Source: Lunularia cruciata (taxonomy: Eukaryota > Streptophyta > Marchantiopsida > Lunulariales > Lunulariaceae). Taken from it: DNA of 64,000 nucleotides. The DNA is taken from positions 42,012,243 to 42,076,242 of the forward strand of contig OX419761.1 of assembly GCA_948567375.1 (NCBI GenBank), read 5' to 3'. A program made the position numbers and the translations under genes. Numbering within the stretch: position 1 is the stretch's first letter; every line of letters starts with the position of its first letter. The notes beneath the pieces were generated by a model. It was not told the origin of the DNA, ran no database searches, and saw only the letters and a program-made list of their open reading frames with translations. Shown piece by piece: positions 58,546-64,000 of this stretch.

Positions 58546-61500
58546 CTTCAAGCAAGGTCTATGGTACCCACATTTTTCATTTTGGACAAGTTTTAAACAA
58601 GAAATGCATTACTAAAACCGAATTGAACCCAAATGGAGAATACACGATGAGAATTTTGTATTTTGATTTAACCCAAAGAAGTCAAATTTGTGTTGGAGGA
58701 AGAAAGACTTGGATTGAATCAAACCCAAAGAAGTTTACTTGGTGTCAGAGGAGGAAAAACTTGGACTAGACGTTGAAGGAGTGCAGACCTGAAGGAGGAA
58801 TGGAAATTGTAGGTCAGGATTCTTGCAGGGGCTGTATCTCATTGAAAATAATTCCAAATCATGCATGCTATATCTCGTGGGAAGCGTCTTGTTCAAGGCT
58901 TTTCGTTGCAACCAAAATCGTAGAGTTTGGAAATCTATAGCAAAAGTTACAAGCATTTGAAGTTTTAAGAGTAGATGTACAAAGTAGTTTAGTGTTTTTG
59001 GGTTGGTGTCTTTGGGTCTATATGACTTCGGACTTCGGACTTTGGGTTTACATGCCTTTGGGTCTAAAGACTTTGCCTCAAGACAAATATGATCCAACTC
59101 GAGGTAATTGGACCTCGGAGTGCAGTGAAGGTGACTTTGAGAATCTTGCCAGAGGTATTAGAGGAAGTTAGAGTAAAGAATGAAGATATTTAGGATACCC
59201 ATAACTTCAATTTCAGTTTTGATTGAAGATAGGATAAAATTAGAAGAGAAATAATAGTAGTGAATGAACCCAAAGTGTAGGATGAGATAGTAAGTGTCTT
59301 TGGGTCAATTACATGACTGATTAGGGGAAAATGGGTTGCAAATTGAAAGTGTAGATAGTGTACCCATGCTTTCAATTACAATTCTTGATGAGTACATAGC
59401 AGAATTAGTAAAGGGATTGATAGTAGTTAGACCCAAAGTAAGAGAGACAAGAGTGCAAGTGTTTTTGGATTTGACACTTTAGAGAAGAGTGGGTTGAGAG
59501 ATAAAGATTTAGAAGGATTAACTATGATAGGAATTGCAGATCAGAGCAAAGAAGTAGTAGAATTGGTAGAGGAATTAGTAATTGTGAAACCCAAGGACAG
59601 AGTAGTGTGTGAAGTTACTTTGGGATTGAAAGCCAATGAGGAAGAAGTAGACATCGGATTGGAGTAGTAACAAATTTGAGATTTGAAGAGGCAGATATAA
59701 AGAGGTGCATTGTCATTTTGGATCTATAGGCTAGAAGAGTTGTTAGGGAACGATATAGTTGTTAGTAACTATCGATTGCTTTACTGTTTAAGAATGGCAT
59801 TTGCAAGAAAATGTTGTTTAGTGCTTATTATTTCTGAGAATAGATAAAGCAAAGTGTTGTGAAGCAGTGCTCGTCGCTTGAGCTTGATTCTGAGTATCAA
59901 TTTTGTGATTGTGTTTATGAGTGTATAGAGAAATTTGAAGTGCAAATCAGTATGTTTGTTGGATGTTGGATTCTGCAACCTTGATCTTCATTCTATGTGT
60001 TTGGTCTTGAGTGAAGTGCAATCGGATCAATGCCTTGACAGGTCTGAGAGGAATTGTAGTGTTGGTAGTATTCTACATTTGTGAGTGCAACGCAATGTTG
60101 ATGTGAAGCAATTTTGATCAAGAAAGTTGTGCCTTTAGTGGAGGGGTAGAACACAATTCTGAGGCGAAGTCATTTTGCAGTGAAGTATCATTTTTGGGAG
60201 AGCCTAAATCATCACAATCAAGATTGTTTGGAAAGATTTGATGGAGTTGTGATTAAGGAGTGTTAATTTGTGACAAGACTGCAAATCAATGCTTGTTACT
60301 CTCTTTTGGGTGTGGTTTCTACTTGAGAGAATAAAGACGCAACCAAGAAGAACTACATTGTTACTTTGCTTTGTATTTGACCAATTCTGACTAGTATCTC
60401 TACAAGAACAAATTTTACTTACCTGATAACCGCAAAAGTGATATTTGTTGGGTTGTCACAAGGTCCTTGTAACTAGCTAAATTCCATCCATTTTTCTTGG
60501 AGCACTTATTGTTAAAGTGAGCTCCTTGTTTGAAAATTTTGTGTCTATGGTCATTGCTCCTACAACCCCAACATCTAGGTTGAGTACCATTAGCAATGGT
60601 CCTTAGTCCAATTCAATGGATTGCCTTGCATTCCTCTTCAAGTCTTCTCTATCTCTCTTGTCTCTTATCTCATGGATCAGATGGAAGTTTGATTGCTCCC
60701 AATTCTAGAGTAGGAGTCCTAAATGCTTACTTCTAATTATATCCATCTTGTAGATCCTTTCCCACTTGTTCATAGCAAGGGATCAAAGGATGGCCTTAGG
60801 AGCCTTTTCCTATAAGTATTGGGAATGACTAACATGGTTCCTACACACAAAAGGATGCTACAAGCTACTAATGTACTATGTTGAGTGCCTCACTTCACAT
60901 TGAGAACCTAAGATTGAACCAAGTGCTACTCTCAAAAATGACTTTGAGTGCTCACTATTTCACAAAGATTTCTAGGACACTATATGAGCAGCTAAGCATA
61001 TAGATTGAGTTGAAAATAGTGCCCTTGCAGGCCATGCACTTCAATTAATACACCCAAATCCTGGTCCTCAACACTCTTGTGGTTACAAAGCAAGTAGAAA
61101 TTCATTATTACACAAGGAAAGGTCTTTTTGTGTCATCCTTGAGCAAAGTTACTCTCCCATGTGCTAGAAATCTGTTTACCAACCACTTTCCCTACACCAT
61201 CCTTGCACACCAAGTACTAAAAATTATCTTGTAGGTACCCTTGGCAATGAGTGTTGCTAGAGATAAGTTCCATTGGCGGCAAGTTTAAATTATGATGGTA
61301 TTTTGTTCCAAGTGCCAAGGTGGCACTTGGCACTTGGGTTGGTATGCCTTACCTACCAGCACTCTAAGTGCTACATATCCTACAAGCACTCCAAGTGTTG
61401 TTCCATCCTTAGGTTCTTAGGGTTGTTTTACACCTCTCCAAATGCTCCTGATTTCCTTCATGACACAAATTTGCTTGTCACCTTGATACTTGGCCCTATA

Positions 61501-61849
61501 GCTCATGTGATCTCCATACTCATCCTTCCTATCAACATTCAGGATTATCTTATATCACTTTGAGTGCTAAACATCCTGCAAGTAGACCAGCTTGCAGGTA
61601 CTCAAGATTATCCTACATTACTCCAAGTGCTTCTCCTTTTCTAGCTTTCCATGGTCACTCCTCCAAATAATTATCCATTTGAGGCACTTCTCCTAATAAT
61701 TCTATCATTCTCCATGGTTCCCTTAGCACTTAAGCCTAATATGATCAACAAAAGCACATTTTGAAGAAATTAGAGCACCACAATGGCCCAAAGGGAAAAA
61801 GTGTTTATGGACTAGAAGGCAACCCAAGAAGAGAACCAACATGAGAAGG
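58546..61849. other. Repeat-derived spacer with GCACT-rich tract, no recognised gene
   Basis: Apart from the ~160-bp repeats listed separately, no coding motif is visible. Words such as TTTGGGTC recur at 58980-59300. From about 60880 to 61740 CACTT/AGTGC words are frequent, including GGCACTTGGCACTTGG near 61320, recalling 56380-56720. Confidence 0.4.
59217..59660 (+). repeat. Three diverged direct repeats of about 160 bp
   Basis: The phrase AGAATTAGTAAAGGG / TAGAAGAGAAATAATAG, then a CCCAAAG word, then TTTGGGT or TTTGGAT, recurs three times. The CCCAAAG-type words are near 59267, 59431 and 59587. Divergence is high. Confidence 0.55.
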
Positions 61850-62540
61850 ATGGCAAAATGGCCTTAGATGAAGAAGGAGATATCAAGATCACAACAACCA
61901 ATTGCATTCAAACTTACTAACCATTGAGGTGTTGTCGAAGCATGATATGGAGAAGATGAAGGGGATGAAGAAGAATCACAAGGATAAATTGAGTGCTAGG
62001 GATAAGGAGATAGCATCCTTTGAGCAAGAACTAAAGGTTCTCTATCTCAAGAGCACCAAGGAAAGTAGGCCCTCAACACAAATGTTGAAAAGGCTTGTAT
62101 GCATGTTGAGGAACTGACCATAATTTTCAATAACCATGAGGAAAGTGAGTAGATCCTCCATGTGTAGGTTAGGCAAGAAGTGGATATGAAATTATAGTCC
62201 ATCTAGTATGCAGAGAAAACTTGAGTGATCACAATACTAGAAGATATTGCAAGTCACTTGAAAGCTCAAGTAGAAGGGGCGGCTTTGACTTAAGCTCATC
62301 ATGCAAAACTATGGGAGCTAAAGTCAGAAATTTATGCTTTAGAGTCCAATAAGTATTCAACCAAGTAATTGGCTATATTAGCTAAGAGGTTGATGAAGCA
62401 TACCAGCAAAAAATTTGAGATTGTCTTAACCAAGGTCAGCCAAGAACTTAAGGAGTACAACAAACATGTTGATGAACTGATCCAATGGTGCAAAGGAGAA
62501 GATGAATTAGGGAAGCCAATTGGGTAAGGGAAGTAGTTTA
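61850..62540 (+). pseudogene. Coiled-coil fragment, possibly a third copy of the unknown family
   Basis: A 71-codon open frame (61902-62117) reads EKMKGMKKNHKDKLSARDKE and then IASFEQELKVLYLKSTKE, strongly helical and charged. Further plus-strand phrases to about 62520 continue in broken frames. It recalls the coiled-coil parts of copies 1 and 2, but the MKLFK head is absent, so the relation is tentative. Confidence 0.35.
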
Positions 62541-64000
62541 TGACATGTAATTATAGGTGTACAAATGTACAATAAGTCACACCCTTGGGATGCAATTATC
62601 ACATCACAACCATTAGAGTTGTTTAACCATCAAAGTCATCATGTCATTGGAGTCAGACCTCATCATGATGTGAGATCATTGGAGTCAAGCATCACCATGA
62701 TGACATGTGATTGTGGATAGGATGTTGATGGGGTGGCACCACTCTACTGCAATGATGTTTGTATAATCTAAGGGATGATGATAGTCATGTACAATATGAT
62801 ATTTTTTGCCATTTTTCCAAGTAATTAGGACCATTCTTCCAATGTCTAGCTAGCCTCTTATAACTAGTAAAGTGTACAATAGGCACCCTTTATAGGTGGC
62901 ACCATCATGACATTAATTTAGTATGATAAAGTAGGTACACTAGGGTTAGTCTTAATGAGAATTATTTCAATGATCTTGACATTGCACAATCAAAGATGCT
63001 CCATATCTTTTTGTAGTGGAAGGGATAAGAAGAATCACCCCGACATAATATGAGTTAAGCTTGTGAAAAATTCTAGTTTCATCATTTTGTTGTCCACATT
63101 TGTGTATGCTTAATCTGAAATTGCCTTTGTGTGCATGAATTGAATTTTGTATTGGGGTAGATATAATGAGGACCTCCATGATCCTTAAAGCATCAACGTC
63201 AACATTATGTATGTCTGTGATTGTTGGGTGGAGTAGTGGTGAGGAACTTGAAGTAGGAACCCAAGTGCTGAGGTGCGGGATGCCAATCAAGCTTGATTGA
63301 GGTGTTGAATCCCTAGGTGTTGTGAAGAATTGGGGCAATGTGTTGACTAGCCATGAGTGTTGTGGGCATTATGAAGTACCACGTGTAACAAAAAACCAAA
63401 CAAGTTACAAAACTATAGTATAGTGCTTAGGAACACCTTCTAGGAAGGGTGGTAGAATGTTTCCATTTGCATTGTGGTATATATGATATAGGTAACTATA
63501 AGGGAAAAGATCTTCGGGGCCGATTACCTTCAAGACAGACTGGACCATCACCTTTGAGAGCCAAGTTGATACAATATCTTTTGTGAATGTGATTTGATTG
63601 TTTTGAGTTTTTTTTGTGTTGTGCATTACTTAGTTGTCTCTCTCTACTTGAGACTTACTAGTGGTTGATAACCTCTCACAAATAAATCACTCACACTACA
63701 AATCATTTATTTGTTTTTAGAAAGTACGTCTCTTTTCATTAAGATTATCATCTCACTTGGATGAGGTCTTCTAAATTTCACTTTTTATTTTGGAGAAATT
63801 TTAGATGTATTTTTGAAAATTAGTTTCTTAGTTTTCTTTCCTTCAAACTTGTGATTTTATAGAATTGATCTTATCTTTCCATGGATGTAATGTTATCATG
63901 TTATGATCTACATAATCAATGAGAGCAAGTTAGATTTATTTATCTTGGTAATGATGGAGTTGATTATCTGATTGAATCCATGATCCGACAATTATCATGT
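62541..64000. other. Unassigned sequence at the window end
   Basis: Two minus-strand frames (63338-62967 and 63626-63405) of 123 and 73 codons lack recognised motifs; the second includes VIGPEDLFPYSYLYHIY. Around 62630-62720 the words CATCATGATG/CATCACCATGATG recur. The last 300 bases are AT-rich. No gene is supported. Confidence 0.35.

Overview
This window is nuclear DNA of a land plant. The evidence is two intron-rich housekeeping genes with plant-type products, LTR retrotransposons primed from an initiator-Met-tRNA-like site, Ty3 elements with a chromodomain, a PIF/Harbinger DNA transposon and a short plant-type TTTAGGG array. The compact introns (mostly 70-400 bp) and the protein sequences look bryophyte-like, most probably a moss. 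That last point is an inference from memory of such proteins and is not proven here.

Two complete host genes can be assembled exon by exon, both on the minus strand. The first (3161-16027) is a 20-exon P5CS gene for delta-1-pyrroline-5-carboxylate synthase, the glutamate kinase/glutamyl phosphate reductase fusion that makes proline. Its second intron carries a 5.3-kb Ty1/copia element (9569-14906) in antisense orientation, with TTATA target duplications and a 245-bp tandem duplication inside the 5' LTR. The second gene (22602-28568) is an 11-exon PEX14 gene, the peroxisomal import docking protein, with one GC-AG intron. The interval between them holds AT-rich sequence and a heavily decayed copia remnant (about 18840-19560).

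From 29168 onward the window is almost entirely mobile DNA. A 9.2-kb PIF/Harbinger element (29168-38393) has 22-bp terminal inverted repeats, a Myb/SANT-like accessory ORF on the plus strand and a DDE transposase on the minus strand. Between them lies a third decayed gene with an acidic stretch, a coiled coil and a 92-bp CT array that reads as Arg-Glu repeats. GC-rich repeats lie on both sides of that third gene.

Two decayed copies of one chromovirus family follow: copy 1 (40276-46215, plus) and copy 2 (48442-54579, minus). Copy 2 is inserted into another repeat family. That family is unrecognised and is defined by a motif MKLFK...FF...LVDxAKMF with identical spacing in two copies, each followed by charged or coiled-coil sequence. 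One copy is on plus (47296-48441 continuing at 54580) and one on minus (58545-56750). The plus copy sits directly behind a chromovirus-type LTR (46714-47277). The last 5 kb holds diverged ~160-bp repeats, GCACT-rich sequence and a further coiled-coil fragment. I recognise no intact host gene downstream of PEX14, and no tRNA, rRNA or CRISPR array anywhere.
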